Program-made: the position numbers and the translations under genes
Source of the DNA: Stutzerimonas azotifigens DSM 17556
GTDB lineage: Bacteria; Pseudomonadota; Gammaproteobacteria; Pseudomonadales; Pseudomonadaceae
Length of the DNA: 64,000 nt
Direction of reading: 5' to 3'
Assembly (NCBI RefSeq): GCF_000425625.1
Contig: NZ_KE384418.1
Coordinates: 24,164-88,163, forward strand
In this document: positions 46,368 through 56,790 of the stretch, in pieces
How the letters are laid out: the number at the start of each line of letters is the position of its first letter
How positions within the stretch are numbered: the first letter of the stretch is position 1
Notes under the pieces: generated by a model
What the model saw: only the letters and a program-made list of their open reading frames with translations
The model's database searches: none
What the model was told of the DNA's origin: nothing

Positions 46368-47039
46368 ATGAAGGTCAGCGAAGCACTCGAACGACGCCAC
46401 AGCACGCGCGTCTTCATCGACCGCCCGGTCGATGCCGCGCTGCTGCGCGACCTGCTCACCCGTGCCGCGCGCGCCCCGTCGAGCGGCAACCTGCAGCCCT
46501 GGCGGCTGTACGTACTGCAGGGCGCCACGCTCGGCGCCTTTCGCGAGCACTTCGCCGAGCGCCTGGCGCGCGACGCCGAGCAGGACCCGCGCGAGTACGC
46601 CGTCTATCCCGAACCGATCTTCGAGCCGTACCGCAGCCACCGCTACCAGGTCGGCGAGGACATGTACCAGCTGCTCGGCATCGCCCGCGAGGACAAGGCC
46701 GCCCGGCGCGCCTGGTTCGCGCGCAACTTCCGTTTTTTCGACGCGCCCTGCGCGGTGTTCTTCTTCGTCGACCGGCGCATGGGCCCAGGCCAGTGGGCGG
46801 ACCTGGGCATGTACCAGCAGAGCCTGATGCTGCTGCTCAAGGAATACGGCCTCGACAGCTGCCCGCAGGCCTGCTGGGCGCGCTACCAACTGACCGTGCG
46901 CAACTGGCTGCAGGTGCCGGACGAACTGGTGCTGCACTGCGGCCTGGCGATCGGCTACGCCGACCCGCAGGCGCCGGTCAACGGGCTGGTCAGCGAGCGC
47001 ATGCCGCTGGATGCCTTCTGTACCTTCGTCGAGCGCTGA
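46368..47039 (+). CDS. Nitroreductase family protein
   Basis: A 223-residue FMN-dependent reductase. The FMN-binding start SEALERRHSTRVFIDRPVD, then APSSGNLQPWRLYVL, and the C-terminal GLDSCPQACWARY block are typical of the NfsA/RutE-like nitroreductase fold that acts on nitroaromatics and quinones. I chose ATG 46368 because CCGGGAGG precedes it; a much longer open frame reaches back into the MITE. It is probably a single-gene unit. Substrate unknown. Confidence 0.91.
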   Translation: MKVSEALERRHSTRVFIDRPVDAALLRDLLTRAARAPSSGNLQPWRLYVLQGATLGAFREHFAERLARDAEQDPREYAVYPEPIFEPYRSHRYQVGEDMYQLLGIAREDKAARRAWFARNFRFFDAPCAVFFFVDRRMGPGQWADLGMYQQSLMLLLKEYGLDSCPQACWARYQLTVRNWLQVPDELVLHCGLAIGYADPQAPVNGLVSERMPLDAFCTFVER

Positions 47040-47044
47040 GCGAA

Positions 47045-47225
47045 GGTGCGTAAGGTGGGCAGGGCGGCGTTCCGCTTCGGTCCACCAAGGCCCTCACCGA
47101 TGTGCCTCGACGTAGGGTGGAAAACCGCGCAGCGTTTTCCACGCGGGGGCGGGCAGCGCGCCATGTCGACGGCCTGGCGGACCTTGGTACCGGCCGAAAC
47201 CGACGCGTGGATGAGGCTGCGCCGT
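47045..47225. repeat. Repeat-rich gap, family E (GTAGGGTGGAAAAC type)
   Basis: Contains GGTGGGCAGGGCGGCGTTCC, then GTAGGGTGGAAAACCGCGC and GTTTTCCACGCG, and a GGATGAGGCTGCGCC end. Closely similar pieces lie at 62550-62780. No gene is apparent. Confidence 0.6.
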
Positions 47226-48058
47226 CATCCACCCTTCGGTTCGTGACCCGTCCGGCTGTCGGCGTCAGTGCGCGTCGGCAGGGACAGGGTGGCGCCGATC
47301 CGCTCGGCGGTTTCCTTCAGCCGGGGGCCGAGGCTGTCCACCAGCAGACGGTGGGTCAGACGCATGGAGGGGCCGCCGCAGTTCAGGGCCATGACCTCGG
47401 CGCCTTCTTCGAGCACCAGCGGCACCGCCACGGCGCTGACTTCCGGCTTCCAGTCTCCCTCGGACAGGCAGAAGCCGTAGGCCGCATGGTCGGCCAGGGC
47501 CTTGTCCATCGCCCGTTCGAAGGTCGGCCAGTAGGCCGGGTCGCGCCGGGCCAATTGCTGCAGCAGCGCCTCGCGTCGCGCTGGCGACTGGGCGCAGAGC
47601 CAGGCCTTGCCGATCGCGGTGCGCATCATCGGCAGCCGGGCGGCCCGTTCCAGGCGCAGCACCAGCGGCCCCTGGCCCTGGCACACGTCGAGGTAGGTCA
47701 TGCTCAGCCGGTCGGCGGTGCCCAGCGCCACGGCGCAGTCGGCGGCGTCGGCCAGCTGCTGCATGTGCGGGCGGGCGATCTCGCGGATGCCGGTGCTGGC
47801 GAGGTAGCGGTAGCCGAGCGCGAGCACCCCCGCGCCCAGGTGGTACTTCTCCAGATGCGCGTTGTGGTGCAGGTAGCCGAGGCGGGTGAGGGTGGCGGTC
47901 AGCCGCGAAACCGTAGGCCGGGGGATGCCGGTGCGCTCGGCCAGCTCGGCATTGCCGAGGTACGGCTCGCGGGGCCCGAAGGCCCGGAGGATTTCCAGGC
48001 CCCGCGACAGTGCCGTGACGAAGTGGCGCTCTGATTCCGCCGTGCCGGGCTTGCGCAT
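47225..48058 (-). CDS. IclR-family regulator of the TRAP/catabolic cluster
   Basis: A 277-residue IclR protein: winged helix at residues about 12-75 (FVTALSRGLEILRAFGPREPYLGNAELAERTGIPRPTVSRLTATL) and an effector-binding domain (LPMMRTAIGKAWLCA...GFCLSEGDWKPEVSAVAVPL). It lies 4 bp downstream of dctM, so it is the last gene of the dctPQM transcript. The best candidate binding site is the 23-bp palindrome at 51308 in the divergent promoter region. The effector is unknown, but is presumably the imported acid or its CoA ester. Confidence 0.92.
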   Translation of the reverse strand: MRKPGTAESERHFVTALSRGLEILRAFGPREPYLGNAELAERTGIPRPTVSRLTATLTRLGYLHHNAHLEKYHLGAGVLALGYRYLASTGIREIARPHMQQLADAADCAVALGTADRLSMTYLDVCQGQGPLVLRLERAARLPMMRTAIGKAWLCAQSPARREALLQQLARRDPAYWPTFERAMDKALADHAAYGFCLSEGDWKPEVSAVAVPLVLEEGAEVMALNCGGPSMRLTHRLLVDSLGPRLKETAERIGATLSLPTRTDADSRTGHEPKGG

Positions 48059-48062
48059 GGCG

Positions 48063-49373
48063 TCAGAACAGCAGGTTCGGCAGGTAGGTGGCGATCTGCG
48101 GGAACACCATGATGATGCCCATGCCGACGATGTTGACGATCACGAACGGGATCACCGACCAATAGATGTCCTTCATGGTGATGCTCGGCGGCACGATGCC
48201 CTTCAGGTAGAACAGGTTGAAGCCGAAGGGCGGCGTCATGTAGCCGATTTCCATGTTGATCACGAAGAGGATGCCGAACCAGATCGGGTCGAAACCCAGC
48301 GAGGCGATGATCGGCAGGAACACCGGCAGGGTGATGAGCATGATGCCGACCGGGTCGAGCAGCATGCCCATGAAGAACACCAGCACCATCATGATGATGA
48401 GGATCACCCAGCGCCCGCCGGGCAGGTCCATCATCAGCCCCTCGATCAGCGACTGCGCGCCCATGCCCTGGTAGGCCGCGCTGAAGGCGTGGGCGGCGAA
48501 CAGGATCCAGGCGATCATCCCGGTGAGCTTGAAGGTGCGGATCGCCGCCTCCTGCAGCAGGCTCCACTGCAGCTTGCGGTAGACCGCCGCGGAGATCAGC
48601 GCGCCGAGCACGCCCATGGCCGCCGCCTCGGTCGGCGTGGTGATGCCGCCGATGATCGAGCCGAGCACCATCACCACGATGCCGATCGGCAGCAGCACGG
48701 CGCGCAGGGCGCGCAGCTTCTCGCCCCAGCTGCCGCGTTCTTCCTGCGGCAGCGCCGGCGCCAGCTGCGGCTGCAGGTAGCAGCGCACCAGCACGTAGGT
48801 GACCGTCAGGCACACCAGCAGGATGCCCGGCAGCACGCCGGCGGCGAACATCTTGCCGACCGACTGGCCGCTGATCATGGCGTACAGGATCATCATGATG
48901 CTCGGCGGGATGAGGATGCCCCAGCCGCCGCCGGTGTTGATGCAGCCGAGCACCATGCGCTTGTCGTAGCCGCGCTCGAGCATCGCCGGCAGGGCGATGG
49001 TGCCCATGGCCACCACCGCCGCGCCGCTGATGCCGACCATGGCGCCGAACACCGCGCAGATGCCCAGGGTGCCGACCGCCAGGCCGCCGCGCATGCCGCC
49101 GCACCACAGGTGCATCATGCGGTAGAGGTCGCGGGCCACGCCGGTGCGTTCGAGCAGCATGGCCATGAACACGAACAGCGGGATCGCCACCAGGGTGAAG
49201 CTTTCCATGGTGCCCCACATCTGCGAGGCCACCAGGTAGAAGGCGTCGACGCCCCAGGTGAAATAGAGGAACACCACCGAGACCCCGCCGAGCACGAAGG
49301 CCAGCGGCAGGCCGAGGACCAGGAAGAAGACCAGGGAGAGGAAGAACAGCAGCGTCGTGACTTCGATGCTCAT
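48063..49373 (-). CDS. dctM: TRAP transporter large permease (DctM subunit)
   Basis: A 436-residue inner-membrane protein with about twelve hydrophobic helices and PLFVFMAMLLERTGVARDLYR, GAMVGISGAAVVAMGTIALP, GCINTGGGWGILIPPSI and DPVGIMLITLP, all typical of DctM. It performs sodium-coupled uptake of an organic acid delivered by DctP. Its start overlaps the dctQ stop by 4 bp. The subfamily resembles the mannitol/chloroaromatic TRAP type, so the substrate may be a larger or aromatic acid (inference). Confidence 0.95.
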   Translation of the reverse strand: MSIEVTTLLFFLSLVFFLVLGLPLAFVLGGVSVVFLYFTWGVDAFYLVASQMWGTMESFTLVAIPLFVFMAMLLERTGVARDLYRMMHLWCGGMRGGLAVGTLGICAVFGAMVGISGAAVVAMGTIALPAMLERGYDKRMVLGCINTGGGWGILIPPSIMMILYAMISGQSVGKMFAAGVLPGILLVCLTVTYVLVRCYLQPQLAPALPQEERGSWGEKLRALRAVLLPIGIVVMVLGSIIGGITTPTEAAAMGVLGALISAAVYRKLQWSLLQEAAIRTFKLTGMIAWILFAAHAFSAAYQGMGAQSLIEGLMMDLPGGRWVILIIMMVLVFFMGMLLDPVGIMLITLPVFLPIIASLGFDPIWFGILFVINMEIGYMTPPFGFNLFYLKGIVPPSITMKDIYWSVIPFVIVNIVGMGIIMVFPQIATYLPNLLF

Positions 49374-49921
49374 TGCGCCTGCTCCTTGGGCTGCGTATCG
49401 GTGGCGGGTTCGTGGCCGAGGGCGATGAGGATGTCGTCGAGCAGCTTGGCGATGCCCTGCAGCAGGAGCAGCACGGTGCCGACCGGGATGGCGGCCTTGA
49501 TCGGCCAGATCGGCGGATTCCAGGCCGAGTAGGAGGTTTCCATGCTGCTGATCGACTCCCAGGCCATGGAGCTGCCGAAGTACAGCAAGGCCAGGACGAA
49601 GAGGAAGAACATCGAGGAGGTGAAGATGTCGACCCAGGCCCTGATGCGCGGCGAGAAGCTGCCGTAGAGCAGGTCGACGTTGACGTGGTCGCGGTGGGCC
49701 AACACATAGGCGCCGGACAGCACCACGTAGACGCCGAACAGCATCTGCCCGAGCTCGTTGGTCCAGGAGGTCGGGGAGCCCGCCAGGTAGCGCATGGCGA
49801 CCTCGAAGATCAGCAGCAGGAAGATCACGAAGATCAGGTAGGCGACCCAGCGGCCGATGAAGTTGTTGAGCCGGGTGATGCCCCGGACATAGGCACGAAT
49901 CAGGCGCATGGCGAGCCCCAC
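49370..49921 (-). CDS. dctQ: TRAP transporter small permease (DctQ subunit)
   Basis: A 183-residue inner-membrane protein with four predicted helices. WVAYLIFVIFLLLIFEVAMRYLAG, SWTNELGQMLFGVYVVLSGAYVLAHRDHVNVDLLY and the hydrophilic C-terminus fit DctQ. It pairs with DctM to form the membrane channel. The start could be ATG 49921 or 49909 (MRLIRAYV), a four-residue difference. It sits between dctP and dctM. Confidence 0.93.
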   Translation of the reverse strand: MGLAMRLIRAYVRGITRLNNFIGRWVAYLIFVIFLLLIFEVAMRYLAGSPTSWTNELGQMLFGVYVVLSGAYVLAHRDHVNVDLLYGSFSPRIRAWVDIFTSSMFFLFVLALLYFGSSMAWESISSMETSYSAWNPPIWPIKAAIPVGTVLLLLQGIAKLLDDILIALGHEPATDTQPKEQAQ

Positions 49922-49981
49922 GACAGGTTGAGCAAGCCCCGGAGCCGGGCGCGCGGCCTGGCCCCGGGGCGGACGGCAGGC

Positions 49982-51019
49982 TTACAGGTAGCCGAGTTCG
50001 CCGAGGAAGGCCTTCAGCTTCTGCAGCGCTTCGGCCGCCTTGTCGCTGCGCTTGCCTTCGGCGTCCCAGGAGGCCTGGGCGGCGTCGACGAGGCGCTTCT
50101 GCACGTCGTCGGGGAGGGTGTTGACCTGCACGCCCTGCTCGGCGATGGCTTTGCGCAGGGCCACCTGCTCCTGGTACAGGTACTCGTTGGTGCGGTACCA
50201 GAACTGCTCGTCGAGCACCTGCTTGACGATCTCCTGGTCGCGCTCGGAGAGTTTCTCCAGCGCTTTCTGGCTGACGATGATCACGTCGGTGCCGGCGATA
50301 TTCAGCGCCGGGCGCACATGGTACTTGGCCACTTCGTAGAAGCTCATGCTGGCCGCGCCCTGCACCGCGCCCCAGTGCGCGCCGTCGACCACGCCGGTGT
50401 CCAGCGCCGGGTACAGCTCGCTGCCCGGCAGGTAGGTGGTGGAGGCGCCGGCGTCGTCGAGGAACTTCTGCAGTGCGCCGGAGGAGCGGATCTTAAGCTT
50501 GGTGAAGTCTTCCCAGCTGTTGATCGGCTTCTTCACCACCATCTCGGTCGGGTACACCTTGTCGGTCGACCAGTACACGCTGTGCTTGGCGGCCTCTTCG
50601 CGGAGCATGTCCTCGAAGCCCATGTGCTTGTGGAAGTAGGCGGCCTCCCAGACATGGTGGAAGGCGAACGGCAGGCCGGAGGCGATGCCCGCCAGGGTCA
50701 TCTTGTCCTGCGCGTAGCCGGGGGAGATGGTGCCCATCTGGATGATGCCGCGGCTGACCGCGTTGAAGGTCTCCTGGGCCTTGAACAGCGCGCCGGCTTC
50801 GAACAGCTGCAGTTGCAGGCGACCTTCGGTGCGCCGCTCGATCTCGCGCTTGAGGCGGCCGAGGCTGTCCTCGTAGGAGCTGCTGGCGCTCGGCCAATGC
50901 GACTGCACGCGCCAGCGGGTGACTTCCTGGGCGGAGGCCAGCGGCGGGAGCAGCGCCGCGGCCGTGACTGCCGCCAGGGCGGAGGGCAGCAGCTTCTTGA
51001 ACAGGGGCATGAGCTTCAT
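49982..51019 (-). CDS. dctP: TRAP transporter periplasmic binding protein
   Basis: A 345-residue precursor. The signal peptide (MPLFKKLLPSALAAVTAAAL) probably ends LASA before QEVTRWRVQSHWP. The mature part has FEAGALFKAQETFNAVSRGIIQMG and SGALQKFLDDAGASTTYLPGSELYPALDTGVVDGAHW, with an Arg (KIRSSG) at the usual substrate-binding position. It belongs to the DctP superfamily branch of mannitol/chloroaromatic TRAP systems, not to the succinate DctP at 12451. I chose ATG 51019 with GAGGATGCG upstream. It heads the dctPQM-iclR operon. Confidence 0.93.
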   Translation of the reverse strand: MKLMPLFKKLLPSALAAVTAAALLPPLASAQEVTRWRVQSHWPSASSSYEDSLGRLKREIERRTEGRLQLQLFEAGALFKAQETFNAVSRGIIQMGTISPGYAQDKMTLAGIASGLPFAFHHVWEAAYFHKHMGFEDMLREEAAKHSVYWSTDKVYPTEMVVKKPINSWEDFTKLKIRSSGALQKFLDDAGASTTYLPGSELYPALDTGVVDGAHWGAVQGAASMSFYEVAKYHVRPALNIAGTDVIIVSQKALEKLSERDQEIVKQVLDEQFWYRTNEYLYQEQVALRKAIAEQGVQVNTLPDDVQKRLVDAAQASWDAEGKRSDKAAEALQKLKAFLGELGYL

Positions 51020-51307
51020 ATCGCATCCTCTTGTTGTATTTGTTGTAGGCCGCATGACGGTCGGTCAGCCTTGGCAAACCTTGCTCTTGTTTCGCAGAGC
51101 AAAACTGCCTTCTGCAAGGTTTCTGCAAAACTAGCACACCGGACCATGACTTCAACACCCCGCCGCATGGCCGGCATCCGTTCCCTCGTCACGGGACGTT
51201 TCACGCCCGATCCGGCGCCATACGGCTCGCCACGCGAAATGTGGACCACCGGTCACGCGCCGGAGCATAACGGACACGTTCGCGGCTATGCACTGCCATA
51301 AGCGATA

Positions 51308-51330
51308 AAAATGAAACAACGTTTCAATTT
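51308..51330. promoter_or_regulatory. IclR/KdgR-like palindrome in divergent promoter region
   Basis: AAAATGAAAC-AAC-GTTTCAATTT has 10-bp arms with one mismatch. It closely resembles the KdgR-type (IclR family) box TGAAAC...GTTTCA. It lies in the 436-bp region between dctP and the thioesterase operon, so one regulator could control both. The remainder of 51020-51455 shows only promoter-like DNA (a TTGCAGAA direct repeat near 51095-51130). Confidence 0.68.
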
Positions 51331-51455
51331 GACCTAGCCATGGATGCGTGCCAGCTTCAGGCCAATATAAGAACAACAGGAATCCGGAACATGAGACTCC
51401 AGATGCGAAACACCGGAGCCCAGCAGTACGGTGGCCGGCGCGAAGGAGGCCGGCC

Positions 51456-51966
51456 ATGAGCGGCGAAGAGACCTTCCGCAGCGCGGCGGCCACATCCGAG
51501 GCGGCGCCGAGCATCACCGGCGGCCGCGAGCTGACCGGCTTCCACCAGGTGCTCGGCTATCGCCAGGTATCCTGGGCTGAAGAGCAGGCGGTGATCGAAC
51601 TGGCGCTCGAACCCCGGCACCTCAACCTCGCCGGCGTCGTGCACGGCGGCGTGCTCACCTCGCTGCTGGACATCGTCCTCGCCGAAGCCGGCTGCTACTG
51701 CCCGTACCCCGGGCGCGTGCGCCGCGCGGTCACCCTGACCCTCACCACCACCTTCACCGGCCAGTGCAGCGGCGGCGTGATCCGCGCCACCGGCACCCGC
51801 CGCGCCGGCGGCAGCCGGATCTTCAACAGCACCGGCGAGATACGCGACCAGCACGGCAACCTGCTGGCGCTCGGCGAGGGCACCTTCCGCCTGCGCACGG
51901 GCAGCGAACATCCGCAGGGCGTGCCGTCCGGCACCCTCGGCCAGAACAACAAGAAGGAAGCCTCCG

Positions 51967-51974
<8 letters not shown>
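51456..51974 (+). CDS. Hotdog-fold thioesterase, first gene of the catabolic operon
   Basis: A 172-residue hotdog-fold thioesterase of the PaaI/YdiI type. [23 protein letters not shown] carries the HGG and Asp positions, and [25 protein letters not shown] the second half. I chose ATG 51456 with GAAGGAGGC upstream. It overlaps the next gene by 8 bp, proving it is the first gene of the operon. It may recycle CoA from a stalled intermediate or proof-read the pathway. Confidence 0.9.
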
Positions 51975-53172
<1,198 letters not shown>

Positions 53173-53205
53173 CCCTTGAAACCGACAACAAGAAGGAAGC
53201 CTTCC

Positions 53206-53973
53206 GTGAACAATCCCCTGTTCGACCTGACCGGCAAGGTCGCGCTCATCACCGGTTCCACCAAGGGCATCGGCCGCGCCATCGCCGACGAGATGGCCAG
53301 GTGCGGCGCCAAGGTGGTGATCTCCAGCCGCAAGGCCGAGGCCTGCGAGCAAGTGGCCGGCGAGCTCGAGGCCGCCGGTTTCGAGGCCATCGCCGTGCCC
53401 TGCCACGTCGGCCGCAAGGAAGACCTGCAGCGCCTGGTGGACACCACGCTGCAGACCTGGGGGCGTATCGACGTGCTGGTGTGCAACGCCGCGACCAACC
53501 CGGTCTACGGTCCGACCAGCGAGATGACCGACGAGGCCTGGGACAAGATCATGGGCACCAACGTCAAGGGCACCTTCTGGCTGAGCAACCTGGTGCTGCC
53601 GCACATGGCCGAGCGCGGCGACGGCGTGGTGATCGTGCTGTCCAGCATCGCCGGGCTGCGCGGCAACCTCACCATCGGCACCTACGGCGTGTCCAAGGCC
53701 GCCGAGGCGGCGCTGGCCCGCAACCTGGCGGCCGAGTGGGGCCCGCGCGGTATCCGCGTCAATGCCATCGCGCCCGGCCTGGTGCGTACCGACTTCGCCA
53801 AGGCGCTGGTCGAGGACCCGGAACGGGCCCGCCGCGCCGCGGAAAAGACCCCGCTGCGGCGTATCGGCGAGCCGATCGACATCGCCGGCCTGGCGGTCTT
53901 CCTCGCCGCGCCGGCCAGCGCCTACATCACCGGCCAGGTGATCGTCGCCGATGGCGGCGAGACCGCCTGCTGA
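53206..53973 (+). CDS. SDR-family oxidoreductase (DHRS4/LvaD-like)
   Basis: A 255-residue SDR. Cofactor motif VALITGSTKGIGRAIADEM, NAATNPVYGPTSEM, and catalytic SSIAGLRGNLTIGTYGVSKAA give the Ser-Tyr-Lys set. The start is GTG 53206, with AGAAGGAAG upstream; an upstream TTG at 53176 is less likely. It lies between the ACAD and kinase genes, 33 bp after the former. In the lva operon an SDR (LvaD) reduces the keto-acyl-CoA to the hydroxy-acyl-CoA before phosphorylation, so that role fits here (inference). Confidence 0.93.
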   Translation: MNNPLFDLTGKVALITGSTKGIGRAIADEMARCGAKVVISSRKAEACEQVAGELEAAGFEAIAVPCHVGRKEDLQRLVDTTLQTWGRIDVLVCNAATNPVYGPTSEMTDEAWDKIMGTNVKGTFWLSNLVLPHMAERGDGVVIVLSSIAGLRGNLTIGTYGVSKAAEAALARNLAAEWGPRGIRVNAIAPGLVRTDFAKALVEDPERARRAAEKTPLRRIGEPIDIAGLAVFLAAPASAYITGQVIVADGGETAC

Positions 53974-53984
53974 GGGCGCCCCGC

Positions 53985-55052
53985 ATGAGCGAACCCCAAC
54001 TGGTCGAGGTACTGCCCGCGCACCGCTTCGACGAGGCGCGGCTGGCCGCCTACCTGCGCGACCGCCTGCCGGCGATGGACGAGCACCTGCTGGTGCGCCA
54101 GTTCCAGGGCGGCCAGTCCAACCCGACCTTCCTGCTGGAAACCGCCGGCCGCCGCTACGTGCTGCGCAAGAAGCCGCCGGGCAGGATCCTGCCCTCGGCG
54201 CACATGGTCGAGCGCGAGTACCGGGTGATCCGCGCGCTCGGCGAGCACACCGCGCTGCCGGTGCCGCCGGCGCACGTGCTGTGCGAGGACGAGCGCGTCA
54301 TCGGCACGCCCTTCTACGTGATGGACTACGTGGCCGGGCGCGTGATCGAGCACCCGGCGCTGGCCGCGGCGGCGCGCGAGGAGCGGCGGCCGATCCACTT
54401 CGCCGCGATCGACACCCTGGCCGCGCTGTACCAGGTCGATGTCGAGGCCGTCGGCCTGGCCGACTACGGCCGCTCGCAGGGCTACGTGGCGCGCCAGATC
54501 AAGCGCTGGAGTGGCCAGTACGAGGCCTCGCGCACCGGCGACATGCCGGCCATGGAAAAGCTCATGCGCTGGCTGCCGGAGCACGTGCCGGCCCGCGACG
54601 AGAGCGCCATCGCCCACGGCGACTACCGGCTCGGCAACCTGATGCTGGCGCCGGACGCGCCGCGCATCATCGCCATCCTCGACTGGGAGCTGTCGACCGT
54701 CGGCCATCCGCTGTCGGACCTGGCCTACTACTGCCTGGCCTACCACCTGCCGGCCGACCAGCCGGGCATGCGCGGACTGATCGGCACCGACCTTGCCGCC
54801 GAAGGCATTCCCGGCGAGGCCGAGCTGCTCGAACGCTACTGCCGGCAGACCGGCCGCGACGGCCTGGAGGACTGGCACGTGTTCCTCGCCTTCTCGCTGT
54901 TCCGCCTGGCGGCCATCGTCCAGGGCGTCTACGCCCGCGCGCTGCAGGGCAACGCCAGCAACGCCGACGCGCTGCAGGTCGGCCAGCGCGCCGGGATCCT
55001 TGCCGAAGCCGGCTGGCGCATCGCCCAGCAGGGCGCCCGAGGGGCGGCCTGA
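53985..55052 (+). CDS. ACAD11/LvaA-like acyl-CoA kinase (APH fold)
   Basis: A 355-residue protein of the aminoglycoside-phosphotransferase fold. It has FQGGQSNPTFLLETAGRRYVL, RKKPPGRILPSAHMVEREYRV (Lys62 or Lys63 as the ATP-binding lysine), the catalytic loop HGDYRLGNLML (Asp213, Asn218) and the metal-binding DWELSTVGHPLSDLAYY (Asp233). The same order occurs in the N-terminal kinase half of animal ACAD11. It does not confer antibiotic resistance by context: it probably phosphorylates a hydroxy-acyl-CoA, as LvaA does with 4-hydroxyvaleryl-CoA. It starts 11 bp after the SDR stop. The small LvaB subunit is not seen. Confidence 0.9.
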   Translation: MSEPQLVEVLPAHRFDEARLAAYLRDRLPAMDEHLLVRQFQGGQSNPTFLLETAGRRYVLRKKPPGRILPSAHMVEREYRVIRALGEHTALPVPPAHVLCEDERVIGTPFYVMDYVAGRVIEHPALAAAAREERRPIHFAAIDTLAALYQVDVEAVGLADYGRSQGYVARQIKRWSGQYEASRTGDMPAMEKLMRWLPEHVPARDESAIAHGDYRLGNLMLAPDAPRIIAILDWELSTVGHPLSDLAYYCLAYHLPADQPGMRGLIGTDLAAEGIPGEAELLERYCRQTGRDGLEDWHVFLAFSLFRLAAIVQGVYARALQGNASNADALQVGQRAGILAEAGWRIAQQGARGAA

Positions 55053-55071
55053 GCGGCCCAGGAGACCATCG

Positions 55072-56760
55072 ATGTTCAACCGTCATCACGCCGTCTGGCC
55101 CGAGAACCTGCCCAGACACCTCACGGTCCCGGCGACCAGCCTGTTCGCCAACCTGGAGATCGCCGCCCGGCGCTACCCCGACAAGGCCGCGATCATCTAC
55201 TACGACACCCTCATCACCTACCGTGAATTGCTGCAGGACGTCGAGCGCCTGGCCGGCTACCTGCAGCGCGAAGGGGTGAAGAAGGGCGACCGCGTGCTGC
55301 TGTACATGCAGAACGCCCCGCAGTTCACCATCGGCTACTACGCGATCCTGCGCGCCAACGCGGTGGTGGTGCCGGTCAACCCGATGAACCACAGCGCCGA
55401 GCTGGAGCACTACCTGGCCGACACCGGCGCCGAACTCTGCCTGTGCGGGCAGGAGCTGACCGGCTTCATCGCCCCGCTGGTGGGCGCTGGCCGGCTGCGC
55501 CAGGTGGTGGTCGCGGCCTATTCGGACTACCTGCGCGCGCCCACCGACCTCGAGCTGCCGGCCGAGGTGGAGAGCGTGTTCGAGGCGCCCACCTTCGACG
55601 GCGGCGTGGCCTGGCGCGACGCGCTGGCCGCCGGCTGCCGGCCCGGCCCGCACGACATCGGGCCGGACGATCTCTGCGTGCTGCCCTACAGCTCCGGCAC
55701 CACCGGCGCACCCAAAGGCTGCATGCACACCCACCGCTCGGCGATGGCCACCATCGTCCACCGCGTCACCTGGAACCAGATGACCAGCGAGGCGGTGATC
55801 CTCGCCACGCTGCCGTACTTCCACGTCACCGGCATGCAGGGCGCCATGAGCGGGCCGATCTACATGGGCGCCACCGCCGTGATCATGACCCGCTGGAACC
55901 GCCAGGTCGCAGCAAAGCTGATCGAGCGCTACCGCATCACCGCCTGGATCAACATCGCCACCATGGCCATCGATTTCCTCTCCGACCCGGACGTGGAGCG
56001 CTACGACCTGTCCAGCCTGCGTTCCATCGGCGGTGGCGGGGCGGCCATGCCCAAGGCGGTGGAAGAGAAGCTGCGGCGGCTGACCGGACTGCCCTACGTG
56101 GAAGGCTACGGGCTGTCGGAAACCATCGCCGCCACCCACATCAACCCGGTGCACCGGCCCAAGCCGCAGTGTCTCGGCATCCCGGTGTTCGACGTGGACA
56201 GCCGGGTGATCGACGTGGCCACGCTGGAGGAGGTCGGGCCCGGCGAGGTGGGCGAGATCGTCAGCCACGGCCCGCAGATATTCCAGGGCTACTGGAACCG
56301 CCCGGAGGAGACCGCGCAGGCGTTCATCGAGCTGGACGGCAAGCGCTTCTTCCGCACCGGCGACCTCGGCTACTACGACGAGGAAGGCTACTTTTTCATG
56401 GTCGACCGGGTGAAGCGCATGATCAACGCCTCGGGCTTCAAGGTCTGGCCATCCGAGGTGGAGAGCCTGATGTACCGCCACCCGGCGATCCAGGAGTGCT
56501 GCGTGATCTCCACGCCGGACCCGAAGCGCGGCGAGACGGTGAAGGCCTGCGTGGTGCTGCGCCCGGGGCAGGCCGGGCAGGTCAGCGAGCAGGACATCAT
56601 CGACTGGTGCCGCAACGAGATGGCCGCCTACAAGGCGCCGGTCTACGTCGAGTTCCGCCAGGCGCTGCCGCGCTCGTCCACCGGCAAGCTGATGTGGCGC
56701 GTGCTGCAGGAAGAAGAACAACAGAAGCACCGGCGCGAGGCCGATCCATCCCCGGCCTGA
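55072..56760 (+). CDS. Acyl-CoA ligase (AMP-forming), LvaE-like
   Basis: A 562-residue ANL-family ligase that activates a carboxylic acid with ATP and CoA. P-loop YSSGTTGAPKG (206-216), A5 motif EGYGLSET, A7 RTGDLGYYDEEGYFFMVDRVKRMINASGFKVWPSEVE, and the catalytic lysine in RSSTGKLMWR are all intact. It is close to medium-chain/aromatic acid ligases and to LvaE in operon role. ATG 55072 has CAGGAGACC upstream; it begins 20 bp after the kinase stop. It presumably primes the imported acid for the rest of the pathway. Confidence 0.93.
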   Translation: MFNRHHAVWPENLPRHLTVPATSLFANLEIAARRYPDKAAIIYYDTLITYRELLQDVERLAGYLQREGVKKGDRVLLYMQNAPQFTIGYYAILRANAVVVPVNPMNHSAELEHYLADTGAELCLCGQELTGFIAPLVGAGRLRQVVVAAYSDYLRAPTDLELPAEVESVFEAPTFDGGVAWRDALAAGCRPGPHDIGPDDLCVLPYSSGTTGAPKGCMHTHRSAMATIVHRVTWNQMTSEAVILATLPYFHVTGMQGAMSGPIYMGATAVIMTRWNRQVAAKLIERYRITAWINIATMAIDFLSDPDVERYDLSSLRSIGGGGAAMPKAVEEKLRRLTGLPYVEGYGLSETIAATHINPVHRPKPQCLGIPVFDVDSRVIDVATLEEVGPGEVGEIVSHGPQIFQGYWNRPEETAQAFIELDGKRFFRTGDLGYYDEEGYFFMVDRVKRMINASGFKVWPSEVESLMYRHPAIQECCVISTPDPKRGETVKACVVLRPGQAGQVSEQDIIDWCRNEMAAYKAPVYVEFRQALPRSSTGKLMWRVLQEEEQQKHRREADPSPA

Positions 56761-56790
56761 CCGGACACCCACACAGGGGAGAACCGCACC

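Noticed and set aside
53985..55052. Aminoglycoside resistance phosphotransferase.
   Set aside because: It has the fold, but the ACAD11-type segments (RKKPPGRILPSAH, DWELSTVGHPLSDLAYY) and the acyl-CoA operon context indicate a metabolic kinase.
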